DNA of 64,000 nt. Origin: an uncultured beta proteobacterium. GTDB lineage: Bacteria > Pseudomonadota > Gammaproteobacteria > Burkholderiales > Burkholderiaceae_A. The translations under genes were made by a program, and so were the position numbers. Below the pieces are notes generated by a model. The model made no database searches. It saw only the letters and a list, made by a program, of their open reading frames with translations, and was not told the DNA's origin. Location of the stretch: the NCBI GenBank assembly GCA_902625535.1, contig CACOBT010000002.1:1-64000 (forward strand). Direction: 5' to 3'. This document shows positions 7,998 to 17,520 of the stretch, one piece after another; the stretch's first letter is position 1, and every line of letters begins with the position of its first letter.

Positions 7998-9161
7998 ATG
8001 ATAAAAAACATTCCACTAAACTACAGTTTTAGAAACTTATTTGTTCGCAAAACAACGACCGTTTTTACAATTCTAGGACTCGCTTTGGTTGTATTCGTTT
8101 TTTGTACGATCGTAATGCTTAACAGAGGGCTTGAAAAAACGGTCGTTGCGACTGGTGAGAACGACAATTTAATTGTCACAAGAAGAGGCTCGGGTACTGA
8201 GGTACAAAGTTCGATTACAAAATCTCAAGCTGCGATAGTATCCCAATTAACAGGAATAATGGGTTTTCCCGAACCGAAAGTTTCTTACGAAACGGTGATA
8301 CTGATTAATTTAAAGAAAAAGACTGGGACGACATCAAATGTTGTGATTCGAGGATTGCAGAGCGCTGGAATTGATCTCAGAAAAAATATTGAAATTGTTA
8401 AAGGACGATATTTTAAGGAAGGATCTAACGAAATTATCATAGGCAGGGCGATAGCTCAGAGGTTTTCAGGACTTGAAATCGGACAAAGCATTAATTTCGG
8501 CGGGGAAGTGTGGCGAATTGTTGGTTTTTTCAAAACAAATAATAACGGGTTTGAGTCAGAGATGTGGGTTTCAAACGACGTCTTAATGCAGGCCTTTCAA
8601 CGGCAAACTTACTCCACGATACTTTTTCAGTTGCAAAATATATCGTATGCCAAAGATATTTCAAACCAAATAGAGAAAGATGTCCGTTTGCCTTTGAGCG
8701 GAAAATTCGAACGGCAGTTCTATGAGGAATCTAGCATAGCATTATCTAATTTTATTTCTATTCTCGGTACGACATTGACAATAATTTTCTCCATAGGAGC
8801 GACAATTGGTGCAATGATAACAATGCAGGCAGCAGTCATGAATCGGAAAAGTGAGATTGCTACATTGAGGGCTCTTGGGTTTTTGAAATACCAGATTTTA
8901 TTTGCATTCTTATTTGAAGCATTAATCTTATCCTTGTTTGCTGGATTATTCGGTTTATTTTTGGCAAGTCTATTCACAAATGTGGAGTTTTCAACGAGTA
9001 ACTTCCAAAGCTTTTCAGAGCTAGCCTTCCGTTTTTCCTTTGATAGTTACGTTGTTTTTATTGGTATGGGGCTTTCAATTACCATGGGCGTTGCCGGTGG
9101 ATTAATCCCGTCAATTTACGCAACGAAGATCAAGATCACTGATGCTTTAAGGCCATTATGA
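7998..9161 (+). CDS. ABC exporter permease, FtsX/MacB type (second)
   Basis: Second four-helix permease (387 residues), with an N-terminal helix at about 17-40, a periplasmic core, and a C-terminal FtsX domain containing 'AAVMNRKSEIATLRALGF', the coupling helix. It differs enough from the preceding permease to suggest a heterodimer in place of the MacB homodimer. It begins 3 nt after the first permease and overlaps the third by 4 nt (ATGA), so the complex is probably made from one transcript. Confidence 0.92.
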   Translation: MIKNIPLNYSFRNLFVRKTTTVFTILGLALVVFVFCTIVMLNRGLEKTVVATGENDNLIVTRRGSGTEVQSSITKSQAAIVSQLTGIMGFPEPKVSYETVILINLKKKTGTTSNVVIRGLQSAGIDLRKNIEIVKGRYFKEGSNEIIIGRAIAQRFSGLEIGQSINFGGEVWRIVGFFKTNNNGFESEMWVSNDVLMQAFQRQTYSTILFQLQNISYAKDISNQIEKDVRLPLSGKFERQFYEESSIALSNFISILGTTLTIIFSIGATIGAMITMQAAVMNRKSEIATLRALGFLKYQILFAFLFEALILSLFAGLFGLFLASLFTNVEFSTSNFQSFSELAFRFSFDSYVVFIGMGLSITMGVAGGLIPSIYATKIKITDALRPL

Positions 9162-11725
9162 ATTTCATTAAAACCGCAAACTTTTATAATTTGATCAATT
9201 TAGCAAGGCGACTGTTTTGGCGCGATTTATCCGCTGGGAATTACTCTATATTCCTGTTAGCAGTTTTTGTTTCAATTACGTCTGTAACTTCCATTCAATT
9301 TCTTGCAAACAGAGTGGAATTTTCGATTTCTAAAGATATGAAGGCTAGTCTGGCCTCAGACCTTAGAATTTTATCTGATCGGCGTTTCAGTGAATCAATT
9401 CTGAAAAAAGCAAAAGAACTTAATTTATCTACTGTACGGGGAGTCCAATTCCCAACGATGGTTTCATCTGGTGAGAAGAGTTTGCTTATTTCCTTAAAAG
9501 CGGTAACCGAGTCTTATCCGTTGAGAGGAGAATTGATTGTTTCGGATGGGGAAGTTAGACAGAAAGGAGTTGCATCGTTGTTGGCGGATGGGGAAGCATA
9601 CGTGGATCCCTCAATACTATCCAGATTAGATATTAGCCATGGTGATAAATTTGCACTTGGCGGTAGAGATTTCATTGCCAAGGCGCATATTGAGCTAGAA
9701 CCGGATAGAGGTTTGTCATTTGTAAACTTTGCGCCTAGGATTATAATCAAAAATTCTGATTTATTGAAACTTGGCCTTCTGCAACCGGGTAGTAGGGCCA
9801 GTTTTAGGTTGTGGGTTGCATCTGATGAAAGAGAAAATTTATCGACATTCACAGAATACGTCAGAAAAAAATTACGAAAAGGCCAACGACTAGAGACGTT
9901 CGAACTTGCTCGTCCAGAGTTGCGTGACGCACTAAAACAAGTTCGATCATTCTTGTCATTGATTTCCCTACTTACAATTATGTTGGGCGCCGTTGCCATT
10001 TCGATGGCTTCAAGTTACATAATGAGAAATCATGCTAAAACACTCGTGACACTAAAAGTTTTTGGGGCTTCTGAAAAATTATTAAAGAAAGTTTGGTTCC
10101 TGATATTGTTTGCAATTACGATAATGTCATATTTAGCGAGTATTGTCTCGGGGTTTGCGATACAAAAAATTATTGTTTGGTACGTAAATAACTTCGCTGA
10201 TATAAAGCTTCCGTCTGTTAATGTCATCGACCCTCTCTACCTTTGTCAGATATTTTTTGTTACCGGAATTCTTGTTTTTTTATTTTCCTACCCTTTTTTC
10301 TCTGGGATAATAAAGCAGCCTGTTATCGAAATATACAGAAAAAAATTTTTTCAGAAACGATTGTTTAGCTCTACTTTTTTTTCTTCAGGAAGACTTTTGT
10401 TTTCTTGTTTTATATTGACGGTTTTGCTATACCTTTGTGTAGGAGATTTGCTTTTATCGTTAATTATTTTTTTATTTTTTATAACAATAGGTATTATTTT
10501 CTACTCTGTATCTCTTTTTTTCATAAATTGTATAAACAAGGTAAAACGAAGATTTTTTGATTTTGAATTAGGATGGACGTATAAAAATTTCTTTAGAGGT
10601 ATTTCGCGTAGAAAAATATCTATTTCTTTGCAAGTACTAGTGCTGGGAATCGCAATATCCTCCCTTGTAAGTTCCTCTTTCGTAGAACAAAGATTAACAA
10701 AAATTTGGGAGGATGTAACTGCGTCAGATGCTCCAAACTTTTTCCTATTAAATATACAAACTGATCAAAAAATAGAAGTTAGTAAATTTCTCAAAGATAT
10801 GGTGGGAACTCATTCGTTATATCCGATGGTGAGAGGGAGGCTAGTCGCAATTAATAACGTTAATATCGATAGAAGTGACTACGAATCTATGCGGGCGAAA
10901 CGATTGATATCACGAGAAATGAATATATCGTATGGTGTGAATGTGCCAGAGTACAATCAAATAACCTCTGGAAAGAATTTTTTCGGGAGCCAGGCGGAAC
11001 TATCTGTCGAACAAGATATCGCAAAAACGCTTGGGATTAATATTGCAGATTCTATCACATTTGATGTTGGTGGAGATTTAATCACATTGAAGGTCACTAG
11101 CTTAAGGAAGGTAAAATGGGAGTCGATGAAAGTTAATTTTTTTATGTTTGCTTCACCTGAGGAGTTACGAGACAAACCGCAAACTTATATTACGGCTTTT
11201 CACTACAGTCCTGATAAATTAATTTCCTACTCAAGCAATTTCCAACAACAAATAGTTGAAAAATTTCCTAACATTACGGTTGTCGACACATCAATTATTG
11301 TTGGTCAACTTCGAATGTTATTGAATAACGCAGTAAACATAATAAAATTATTTTTTTCGTTTTCCGTATTTGCAGCGTTTCTTGTCCTCTGGTCATCCTT
11401 GTTGGCTCTTAGAGAGGAAAGAGAAAGAGAGGTGGCAATATTGAGAATTTTAGGGTGCTCCAATCGACTTTTGATCTCTGCTCAGTTTATTGAACTCGCA
11501 TTTATCGGTTTGCTTGCCGGGAGTTTAGGTGCAATCTTTGCGCAACTGCTAGGCAACTTGATTTTTTACATAATATTTTCCGAAATTGGTTTTGATTTCT
11601 CGGTAATGTTCGTAGCCTTCGGCGTACTAGCAGCAGTCATTGTTAGTATGCTTGCCGGTTTGTACGTAATGACAAGTATTTCGCGAAATTCTGGCGTAAG
11701 TAATTTAAGAAGTTTCCCACAGTAG
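9158..11725 (+). CDS. Large FtsX-family permease, YbbP-like
   Basis: An 855-residue protein with two FtsX-type membrane domains (about 250-390 and 720-850), an N-terminal helix (about 25-45), extra helices at about 400-465, and two periplasmic domains. This is the layout of YbbP-type proteins (about 800 residues), which normally pair with a YbbA ATPase. The coupling helix 'EEREREVAILRILGCS' near the C-terminus fits a LolD-type ATPase. It overlaps the preceding permease by 4 nt and closes the operon. Finding a YbbP-like protein together with two MacB-like permeases, one ATPase and an adaptor is unusual. Confidence 0.88.
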   Translation: MNFIKTANFYNLINLARRLFWRDLSAGNYSIFLLAVFVSITSVTSIQFLANRVEFSISKDMKASLASDLRILSDRRFSESILKKAKELNLSTVRGVQFPTMVSSGEKSLLISLKAVTESYPLRGELIVSDGEVRQKGVASLLADGEAYVDPSILSRLDISHGDKFALGGRDFIAKAHIELEPDRGLSFVNFAPRIIIKNSDLLKLGLLQPGSRASFRLWVASDERENLSTFTEYVRKKLRKGQRLETFELARPELRDALKQVRSFLSLISLLTIMLGAVAISMASSYIMRNHAKTLVTLKVFGASEKLLKKVWFLILFAITIMSYLASIVSGFAIQKIIVWYVNNFADIKLPSVNVIDPLYLCQIFFVTGILVFLFSYPFFSGIIKQPVIEIYRKKFFQKRLFSSTFFSSGRLLFSCFILTVLLYLCVGDLLLSLIIFLFFITIGIIFYSVSLFFINCINKVKRRFFDFELGWTYKNFFRGISRRKISISLQVLVLGIAISSLVSSSFVEQRLTKIWEDVTASDAPNFFLLNIQTDQKIEVSKFLKDMVGTHSLYPMVRGRLVAINNVNIDRSDYESMRAKRLISREMNISYGVNVPEYNQITSGKNFFGSQAELSVEQDIAKTLGINIADSITFDVGGDLITLKVTSLRKVKWESMKVNFFMFASPEELRDKPQTYITAFHYSPDKLISYSSNFQQQIVEKFPNITVVDTSIIVGQLRMLLNNAVNIIKLFFSFSVFAAFLVLWSSLLALREEREREVAILRILGCSNRLLISAQFIELAFIGLLAGSLGAIFAQLLGNLIFYIIFSEIGFDFSVMFVAFGVLAAVIVSMLAGLYVMTSISRNSGVSNLRSFPQ

Positions 11726-11821
11726 GTAGTTTAGTGGCATAATACTAGTTTTTTTCCCAGCAGGTGACCCCTATTGACGAGGAATACAGGGAGAACTTAT
11801 CACATACGATTGGAGAGATTG

Positions 11822-13111
11822 ATGCAGTCAAGGAGTGAACATGTAAACATGCTTAACGAGTCGTGGGCTAACGATTCTAGATGGAAGAGTGTAAAAAGAG
11901 CTTACAGCGCTGAAGATGTAGTGAAACTGCAAGGTTCAGTTGGACAAAAATTTTCATTAGCTGAAAACGGTGCAAAAAAGTTGTGGAAGCTCGTAAATGA
12001 AGAGCCTTTTATAAATGCACTAGGTGCATTGAGTGGTAATCAGGCAATGCAACAGGCAAAAGCGGGCCTTAAAGCGGTTTATTTGTCTGGTTGGCAGGTT
12101 GCAGGCGATGCTAATAATGCAGGGGAAATGTATCCGGATCAGTCGTTGTATCCAGTGAGTTCCGTACCTGACGTAGTGAGGAGAATTAATAACGCGTTGA
12201 CAAGATGCGACCAAATTCAATGGATGGAAGGCCAAAATCCAAACGACTCAAAGTTTATCGATTATTTTTTACCAATAGTTGCGGACGCAGAGGCTGGATT
12301 TGGAGGAGTTTTAAACGCATTTGAACTAATGAAGGCAATGATAACCGCAGGGGCTGCAGGGGTACATTTTGAGGATCAGCTAGCAGCGGTTAAAAAATGC
12401 GGACACATGGGAGGAAAGGTTCTTGTCCCTACGAGAGAGGCTATTTCTAAGTTGATAGCAGCAAGGCTGTCAGCGGACGTATTGGGAGTACCAACTTTGA
12501 TTTTTGCTAGAACCGATGCTGAGGCTGCAGACTTACTTACGTCCGATGTTGACGATAATGACAAACCATTTTGTACTGGAGAAAGAACAGTTGAAGGTTT
12601 TTACAGGACAAAACCCGGATTTGAGCAGGCTGTTTCCAGGGGTTTAGCCTACGCTCCCTACGCTGATCTAATATGGTGTGAGACGGGTAAGCCCGATCTT
12701 GAATTTGCGAAGAAGTTCGCCGAGGCCATACATAAAAAATTTCCAGGTAAACTCTTATCGTATAACTGTTCCCCCTCTTTTAACTGGAAGAAACATCTTG
12801 ATGACTCAACGATAGGAAAATTTCAGAGAGAATTAGGAGCAATGGGATATAAATTTCAGTTTATCACTTTAGCTGGCTTTCATTCATTGAACTACAGCAT
12901 GTTTAATTTAGCCCACGGATATGCAAGAAATCAAATGAGCGCATACGTCGAATTGCAAGAGGCTGAATTTTCTGCCGCGGAGAAAGGATTCACCGCTGTT
13001 AAACACCAACGAGAAGTAGGAGTAAGTTATTTCGACGCTGTCACGACTACCATCGAGAAAGAGGCATCTACAGGAGCGTTCAAAGGCTCGACAGAGGACG
13101 AGCAATTTTAG
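11822..13111 (+). CDS. aceA: Isocitrate lyase
   Basis: Glyoxylate-shunt enzyme that cleaves isocitrate to glyoxylate and succinate, allowing growth on acetate or fatty acids. The catalytic KKCGH loop is at 191-195 (Cys193). The conserved 'YPDQSLYP', '[11 protein letters not shown]' and '[10 protein letters not shown]' segments are all present. I chose the ATG at 11822 (429 residues, GGAGAG 6 nt upstream); a TTG 16 codons earlier is open but adds residues the family lacks. No malate synthase is in the window. A CATAAT box at 11737-11742 may be part of its promoter. Confidence 0.96.
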   Translation: MQSRSEHVNMLNESWANDSRWKSVKRAYSAEDVVKLQGSVGQKFSLAENGAKKLWKLVNEEPFINALGALSGNQAMQQAKAGLKAVYLSGWQVAGDANNAGEMYPDQSLYPVSSVPDVVRRINNALTRCDQIQWMEGQNPNDSKFIDYFLPIVADAEAGFGGVLNAFELMKAMITAGAAGVHFEDQLAAVKKCGHMGGKVLVPTREAISKLIAARLSADVLGVPTLIFARTDAEAADLLTSDVDDNDKPFCTGERTVEGFYRTKPGFEQAVSRGLAYAPYADLIWCETGKPDLEFAKKFAEAIHKKFPGKLLSYNCSPSFNWKKHLDDSTIGKFQRELGAMGYKFQFITLAGFHSLNYSMFNLAHGYARNQMSAYVELQEAEFSAAEKGFTAVKHQREVGVSYFDAVTTTIEKEASTGAFKGSTEDEQF

Positions 13112-13277
13112 AATGTTGTTACGTTAATCGTGAACCTCGCCTTTGCCTGTCATAGGTAGTGAACTAAAAGAGGTCTACGCGACAACAAGTTTGCTCGGTG
13201 TTAGATTGTTGTGAGTTTTCGTGTCTATGATTTTTAGTATATCCGGTTTTTTTGGGAAATTTAATTAGAAAAATTTC

Positions 13278-14072
13278 ATGGAAGTATTGTTGATAACTGT
13301 TGCGACTTTTATCACCGGAGTAGGTAGCGTTCTGGTAGCCGGTTTTTTGAGCGTTAATTTATTAGCTAAATTTGAGGATTATTTTTTAAGCTTCGCTGCT
13401 GGAGCGCTGCTATCGACTGCTTTTTTAAACCTTCTACCAGAGTCATTTCATCTTGTTGATCACCACTCTGAATTAATGTTAACTTTGCTGCTAGGCATAA
13501 TTTTCTTCTTTTTTCTGAACAAACTTCACTTGTATCATCACAGTCATGACAACGATAAAAAAATTGATATTAGTGAGGCAACACGGCCAAACACGGCCGA
13601 TAATAAAATCAATGAAAGAAAGTTTGCAGGCAGACTTGTTATTATAATTCTAGGAGATTCTATCCACAAATTTGGCGATGGTGTGTTAATCGCAGCGGCT
13701 TTCATTGCAGATACGAGAGTCGGTGTGCTCGCGACGCTGGCTGTTTTGTCCCATGAGGTTCCCCATCACATTGCAGATATTACGATCATAAAAGAAGAAA
13801 CTAATTCTTTTAGCAAGGCTATAAGAAGTGTATCGTGTGCAGGACTATTCTCGGTGGTAGGTGGCGTTTCAAGTTTTTATCTATTGGATAGCTTTTACGG
13901 TTTTTTGCCTTTCTTGCTAGTTATTGCTTCTAGTAGTTTTATCTATGTGGCATTAGCAGACTTGATTCCTCAATTGAAGAAAGTCGTACCAATTTCGAAA
14001 ACTATGAAACAATTTTTTTGGCTTTTCGTTGGAGTCGCCCTCATCGGGCTTAGTTCGCTACTCGCGCATTAG
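13278..14072 (+). CDS. ZIP family divalent metal transporter
   Basis: Inner-membrane metal permease of 264 residues with about eight hydrophobic segments. A histidine-rich cytoplasmic loop (HLYHHSHDND, about residues 81-90) precedes the two metal-site helices, which carry 'GDSIHKFGDGVLIAAAF' and 'LSHEVPHHIADI'. These are the ZIP helix IV and V signatures that bind Zn2+ and related ions. It is monocistronic, 166 nt after aceA and 3 nt before the convergent glycosylase gene. The preferred metal (Zn, Fe or Mn) cannot be told from the sequence. Confidence 0.9.
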   Translation: MEVLLITVATFITGVGSVLVAGFLSVNLLAKFEDYFLSFAAGALLSTAFLNLLPESFHLVDHHSELMLTLLLGIIFFFFLNKLHLYHHSHDNDKKIDISEATRPNTADNKINERKFAGRLVIIILGDSIHKFGDGVLIAAAFIADTRVGVLATLAVLSHEVPHHIADITIIKEETNSFSKAIRSVSCAGLFSVVGGVSSFYLLDSFYGFLPFLLVIASSSFIYVALADLIPQLKKVVPISKTMKQFFWLFVGVALIGLSSLLAH

Positions 14073-14075
14073 AAG

Positions 14076-14747
14076 TCAGTAAATGAATGGCCTCGGATCA
14101 ATGTCACACCATAAATACCAGGTTGCTATCGTGTTCCAAGGCGCCCACTTCTCTTTTAACTTCGGTAATTGTTGTTTTGCAGATAAGATGTCAGGTAATG
14201 AGTAATTTTTCATAATAGATTTCAGCAAACCAAAGTCAGTTTCCGGTAGTACGTTCGGTCTCATAAGATGAAAAATCAAAAACATTTGTCCCGTCCATAC
14301 TCCGATTCCTTTGATATTTGTGAGTTCTGATAGAATTTCAACATCCGAAAAGTTATCTAAATTCTTCCAGTAATCTTTGTTATTATTTAAGTGATGAGCT
14401 ACAGTATTCATGGTTGTGTATTTTTTTTGCGAAATGCCCAGCCTCTTAAAACAAGATTTAGATCTCAAAAACGTCGATGCGTCAATTACCTTATTCAATT
14501 CTCGTGTCAGAGTGCAACTTTCAAGAGATATGAGAAATAATAATTTATAAGAGATTTTTTCTGCAGCTTGACTAGAAATTTGTTGGCTTACAATTGCTCT
14601 CACTAACGTTAAAAATACGTTTCGGTGACTGTACAATTTAATTTCTTTATTTTGAATAGCAATTTTAGCTAAAATAGGGTCAGAGGCGCATAAGCCTTTA
14701 AAACCTTCGTCCCAATAATTCGGAAATTTTAATTTACTAGGAGTCAT
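14076..14747 (-). CDS. DNA-3-methyladenine glycosylase, AlkA-like (HhH-GPD)
   Basis: Base-excision repair glycosylase of 223 residues. The helix-hairpin-helix 'KGIGVWTG' (146-153) is followed by catalytic Asp171 in 'LPETDFG', the HhH-GPD arrangement. 'ARAIVSQQISSQAA'-like text at 48-62 is typical of AlkA homologues lacking the N-terminal methyltransferase-like domain of E. coli AlkA. Its ATG touches the ATG of yaaA on the other strand with no base between, so any promoter must lie within one of the two genes. The convergent ZIP gene ends 3 nt away. Confidence 0.9.
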   Translation of the reverse strand: MTPSKLKFPNYWDEGFKGLCASDPILAKIAIQNKEIKLYSHRNVFLTLVRAIVSQQISSQAAEKISYKLLFLISLESCTLTRELNKVIDASTFLRSKSCFKRLGISQKKYTTMNTVAHHLNNNKDYWKNLDNFSDVEILSELTNIKGIGVWTGQMFLIFHLMRPNVLPETDFGLLKSIMKNYSLPDILSAKQQLPKLKEKWAPWNTIATWYLWCDIDPRPFIY

Positions 14748-15509
14748 ATGTTAATCTTGTTATCCCCAGCTAAAACATTTAATTTTGAAGCTCACGATGA
14801 GTATAACATTGGAACCAAATGCATCTTTGGACGTGATACAAGAGCCCTGATTGATATCCTTCAAAAATTATCAGAAAAAGAGTATCAAAGGTTGATGAAC
14901 ATATCTCCTAATTTAGCTGCGTTAAACAAACGCAGACATTTAAACTTTACGGAATCTATCAAGAAAGATTCGATGCAAGCAATTTTTGCCTTTCATGGGG
15001 ATGTTTATACATCCATGAAAGTAGAGGATTTTACGAAAAAAGATTTAATTTTTGCGAAAGAAAATCTACGAATTCTCTCGGGCTTATATGGAATATTGAG
15101 ACCTTGTGATTTGATAAAGCCACATAGATTAGAAATGGGTACTACTTTAAAGAACACACGAGGTAATAATCTTTATCAATGGTGGGGTCCAAAAATAGCT
15201 GATAAGTTGAATGACGAAATTAAGTCTCATAAATCGAAAATTTTCGTTAATTTGGCTTCTGAAGAATACTTTAAGTCCGTTAAAGGTCGGCTTTCAGAAA
15301 AGGTTGTAACTCCGGTTTTCCAGGATAGAAAAGGTGATAAATTCAAAGTTGTTGGTATTACTGCCAAGCGAGCACGTGGATTGATGACAAACTTTATTAT
15401 AAAAAATAAAATCTCTAAAGTGGATAAATTAAAACTTTTTTCTTCTTCAGGATATGTGTTTAACGAGGAACTTTCTAACCCAAATACGTTGATTTTTCAG
15501 AGGAACTGA
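14748..15509 (+). CDS. yaaA: Peroxide stress protein YaaA (DUF328)
   Basis: Cytosolic DUF328/UPF0246 protein. E. coli YaaA lowers free iron during peroxide stress and protects DNA. The conserved N-terminus 'MLILLSPAKTFNFE' confirms the start, and 'FAFHGDVYTS', 'LRILSGLYGILRP' and 'NLASEEYFK' are family blocks. The 253 residues are normal. It is divergent from, and abutting, a DNA-alkylation repair glycosylase, which fits a shared DNA-protection role, although the zero-length spacer is odd. It overlaps the convergent murB by 35 nt. Confidence 0.95.
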   Translation: MLILLSPAKTFNFEAHDEYNIGTKCIFGRDTRALIDILQKLSEKEYQRLMNISPNLAALNKRRHLNFTESIKKDSMQAIFAFHGDVYTSMKVEDFTKKDLIFAKENLRILSGLYGILRPCDLIKPHRLEMGTTLKNTRGNNLYQWWGPKIADKLNDEIKSHKSKIFVNLASEEYFKSVKGRLSEKVVTPVFQDRKGDKFKVVGITAKRARGLMTNFIIKNKISKVDKLKLFSSSGYVFNEELSNPNTLIFQRN

Positions 15510-16545
15510 AGATAGTGGGTTCTATTTTAAGGTTGATGTCAAATTTGTCTTTCACATAGGACTTGATACGGTTAGCTAAAATTAAGACCTCTTGAGAGGT
15601 AGATTCTTTATAGTTTACAAGCACTAACGCGTGTTTACGATGCATTCCAACGTTTTTGAATCTGATTCCTTTAAACCCACATGACTCTATAAGCCATGCT
15701 GCTGAGAGTTTGAACCTGCCGTCAAAGTTAACAGTGGGAAGATTATCAAATTCCTTTCGTAACCTATTGACTGTATCAATATCAACGATGGGGTTTATAA
15801 AAAAGCTGCCAACATTTGGGAAGATTTCTAAATCCGGTAATTTTTTTCTCCTAACAGCTAAAATGGTCTCCGCAATATCGAACCCATTTGGATCCGCCGG
15901 GAGCAAATTTTTGACATCGTCGTAGGTGACCTTTCTACAACTCTTCCAATCTGTAGAAAGAGAAAAATCGACAGAGATGACTATAAAATTTGAGAAATGT
16001 GAGGTTGAAGTATTATTTTTAAATATGCTACTTCGATAACCAAAAGTACAATCTTTATTAGACATTGTTACTGCTAAATTTCGATTTACGTCGTAAGCAT
16101 GTACGCTCTCAATCAAATCGGAGACCTCACTTCCGTATGCTCCAATATTCTGAATCGGAGCTGCCCCAACTGAACCGGGTATACCGGCAAGACATTCAAG
16201 TCCCCCAAACTGATTCTCCAGTGTCCAAAATACGAATTTGTTCCAATTTTCTCCCGCTCTGCAGCGCACAGTTACCCGTTGATTGAATGTTTTTATTATG
16301 GAGATACCTTTGAGCCTATTTATAAAAACGGGCACGTCAAATGGAGAGTTGATTGGGGCATCTAAAATTATATTGCTACCTTCTCCTAGAACAATAAATT
16401 TTTTTTTTGAATCTTTTATTAAGGTCTCAATATCTCCCTCATTTTCAATAATTTTTAGGCTCTTACAAAAGGCATTTAATCCCAATGTATTAAAGCTTTT
16501 TAAATTTACGAGTTTGTTTGTCACGTTCCCGTTTTTAAAATCCAA
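15475..16545 (-). CDS. murB: UDP-N-acetylenolpyruvoylglucosamine reductase
   Basis: FAD enzyme that reduces UDP-GlcNAc-enolpyruvate to UDP-MurNAc in peptidoglycan synthesis. The flavin-binding part contains 'LGEGSNIIL' and 'GLECLAGIPGSVGAAPIQNIGAYG'. The catalytic Arg lies in 'FGYRSSIFK', the Ser proton donor in 'NVGSFFINP' and the Glu in the C-terminal 'KIEPTIF'. At 356 residues it belongs to the longer type I (E. coli-like) form. It starts inside scpA (25-nt overlap) and its tail overlaps yaaA by 35 nt. Confidence 0.96.
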   Translation of the reverse strand: MDFKNGNVTNKLVNLKSFNTLGLNAFCKSLKIIENEGDIETLIKDSKKKFIVLGEGSNIILDAPINSPFDVPVFINRLKGISIIKTFNQRVTVRCRAGENWNKFVFWTLENQFGGLECLAGIPGSVGAAPIQNIGAYGSEVSDLIESVHAYDVNRNLAVTMSNKDCTFGYRSSIFKNNTSTSHFSNFIVISVDFSLSTDWKSCRKVTYDDVKNLLPADPNGFDIAETILAVRRKKLPDLEIFPNVGSFFINPIVDIDTVNRLRKEFDNLPTVNFDGRFKLSAAWLIESCGFKGIRFKNVGMHRKHALVLVNYKESTSQEVLILANRIKSYVKDKFDINLKIEPTIFSSSEKSTYLG

Positions 16546-17327
16546 ATGGTGCTATTGAAAGAACTCTGACTGATCTCGATATTGCCTTGTCTAGCCAGTT
16601 CTAAAACCGCCAGAAATACAACAATTAGTTTAGACTTTCTGTGAGGATTTCTTATCTCTGGGACCAGCTGTAGTTGAATTTGATCTTTTTCTCGAACAGC
16701 TTTTAAAACTGCAGACATAAATTCTCGAACAGAAAGCTGTTCTTTTGAAATCTTATGCGCCTCTGTCAATAAACCTCCTCTAAGGGCCTCTTGTAGAGCT
16801 GAAAACATTAAAGCTGGAGTGATGATAGCCTTATCTGATTTTTTATCCTCTAAATTCGAGTATACTTTCACAAGTGACCACTCACGACCAACCCTAGGCA
16901 TTTTATCTATCTGTAATGCAACTGTCTTGAACTTTTCATACTCAAGAAGCTGTTTTGCTAACTCTGCCCTAGGATCATCTTCTAGTTCGTCCCCACTTGA
17001 ATCCAGCGTAGAAATTTTAGGTAAAAGAATTTTAGTTTTAATATCAATTAATATTCCGGCCATAAGAAGGTAATCACCGGCTAATTCCAGATCTTCCGAT
17101 TTTATCTGATCAACATATTGTAGATATTGACTAGTGATTTCTGCAATTGGTATATCTAAAATATCAAAGTTTTGTTTTTTAATTAGGTATAAAAGCAGGT
17201 CTAGCGGTCCTTGAAAAGACTCTAGAAAGATTTGTAAAGCGTTTGGAGGTATGAAGAGCCCATCTGGAACTTTATGAATCGGCTCGCCATATAGAAGAGT
17301 TTCGTTTAATTCAGTCATTATTGTCAA
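16521..17327 (-). CDS. scpA: Segregation and condensation protein A (ScpA)
   Basis: Kleisin subunit of the bacterial Smc-ScpAB condensin. The N-terminal 'FQGPLDLLLYLIKKQNFDILDIPIAEIT' block binds the Smc neck and is very well conserved; the middle is acidic and variable and the C-terminus is a winged helix. The 268 residues match the family. An ATG at residue 4 (17318) is an alternative start. No scpB is adjacent. It lies in the minus-strand run metG-DUF3460-scpA-murB with overlapping ends. Confidence 0.93.
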   Translation of the reverse strand: MTIMTELNETLLYGEPIHKVPDGLFIPPNALQIFLESFQGPLDLLLYLIKKQNFDILDIPIAEITSQYLQYVDQIKSEDLELAGDYLLMAGILIDIKTKILLPKISTLDSSGDELEDDPRAELAKQLLEYEKFKTVALQIDKMPRVGREWSLVKVYSNLEDKKSDKAIITPALMFSALQEALRGGLLTEAHKISKEQLSVREFMSAVLKAVREKDQIQLQLVPEIRNPHRKSKLIVVFLAVLELARQGNIEISQSSFNSTIWILKTGT

Positions 17328-17520
17328 AATACGTATAGGATTTTGGCTTTATTTTATTTTTTTGTCTTGTCACATTTTTATTTGATTGGACTTTTAGTGG
17401 TCTATCCCATAATTCCCCCCTTTTTTTTCTCTGGTCAGATTCTAATTTCGGATTATCTTGTTTCAGATCAGTTAAGAATTTAGTAATCTCAGAGGTGTAC
17501 TTATTTTTTTTAAAAATCAT
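17311..17520 (-). CDS. DUF3460 family protein
   Basis: Small, charged protein (69 residues) of a family I know from Betaproteobacteria. The family pattern 'YTSEITKFLTDLKQDNPKLE' followed by 'QRKKRGELWDRPL' is seen, and the C-terminal tail is rich in Lys and Asn. The function is unknown. The start at 17520 forms an ATGA overlap with the metG stop and has GAGGG six bases upstream; an ATG two codons earlier (17526) lacks that spacing. Its place between metG and scpA is, as far as I recall, common in this class. Confidence 0.82.
   Translation of the reverse strand: MIFKKNKYTSEITKFLTDLKQDNPKLESDQRKKRGELWDRPLKVQSNKNVTRQKNKIKPKSYTYFDNND

Noticed and set aside
11774..11821. TTG start extending isocitrate lyase by 16 residues
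   Set aside because: The extension has no family similarity, and the ATG at 11822 has a better upstream GGAGAG.
13578..13600. Tandem repeat ACACGGCCAA in the ZIP gene
   Set aside because: Only two copies, in frame, in a loop that is variable in the family; likely a small in-frame duplication with no role.
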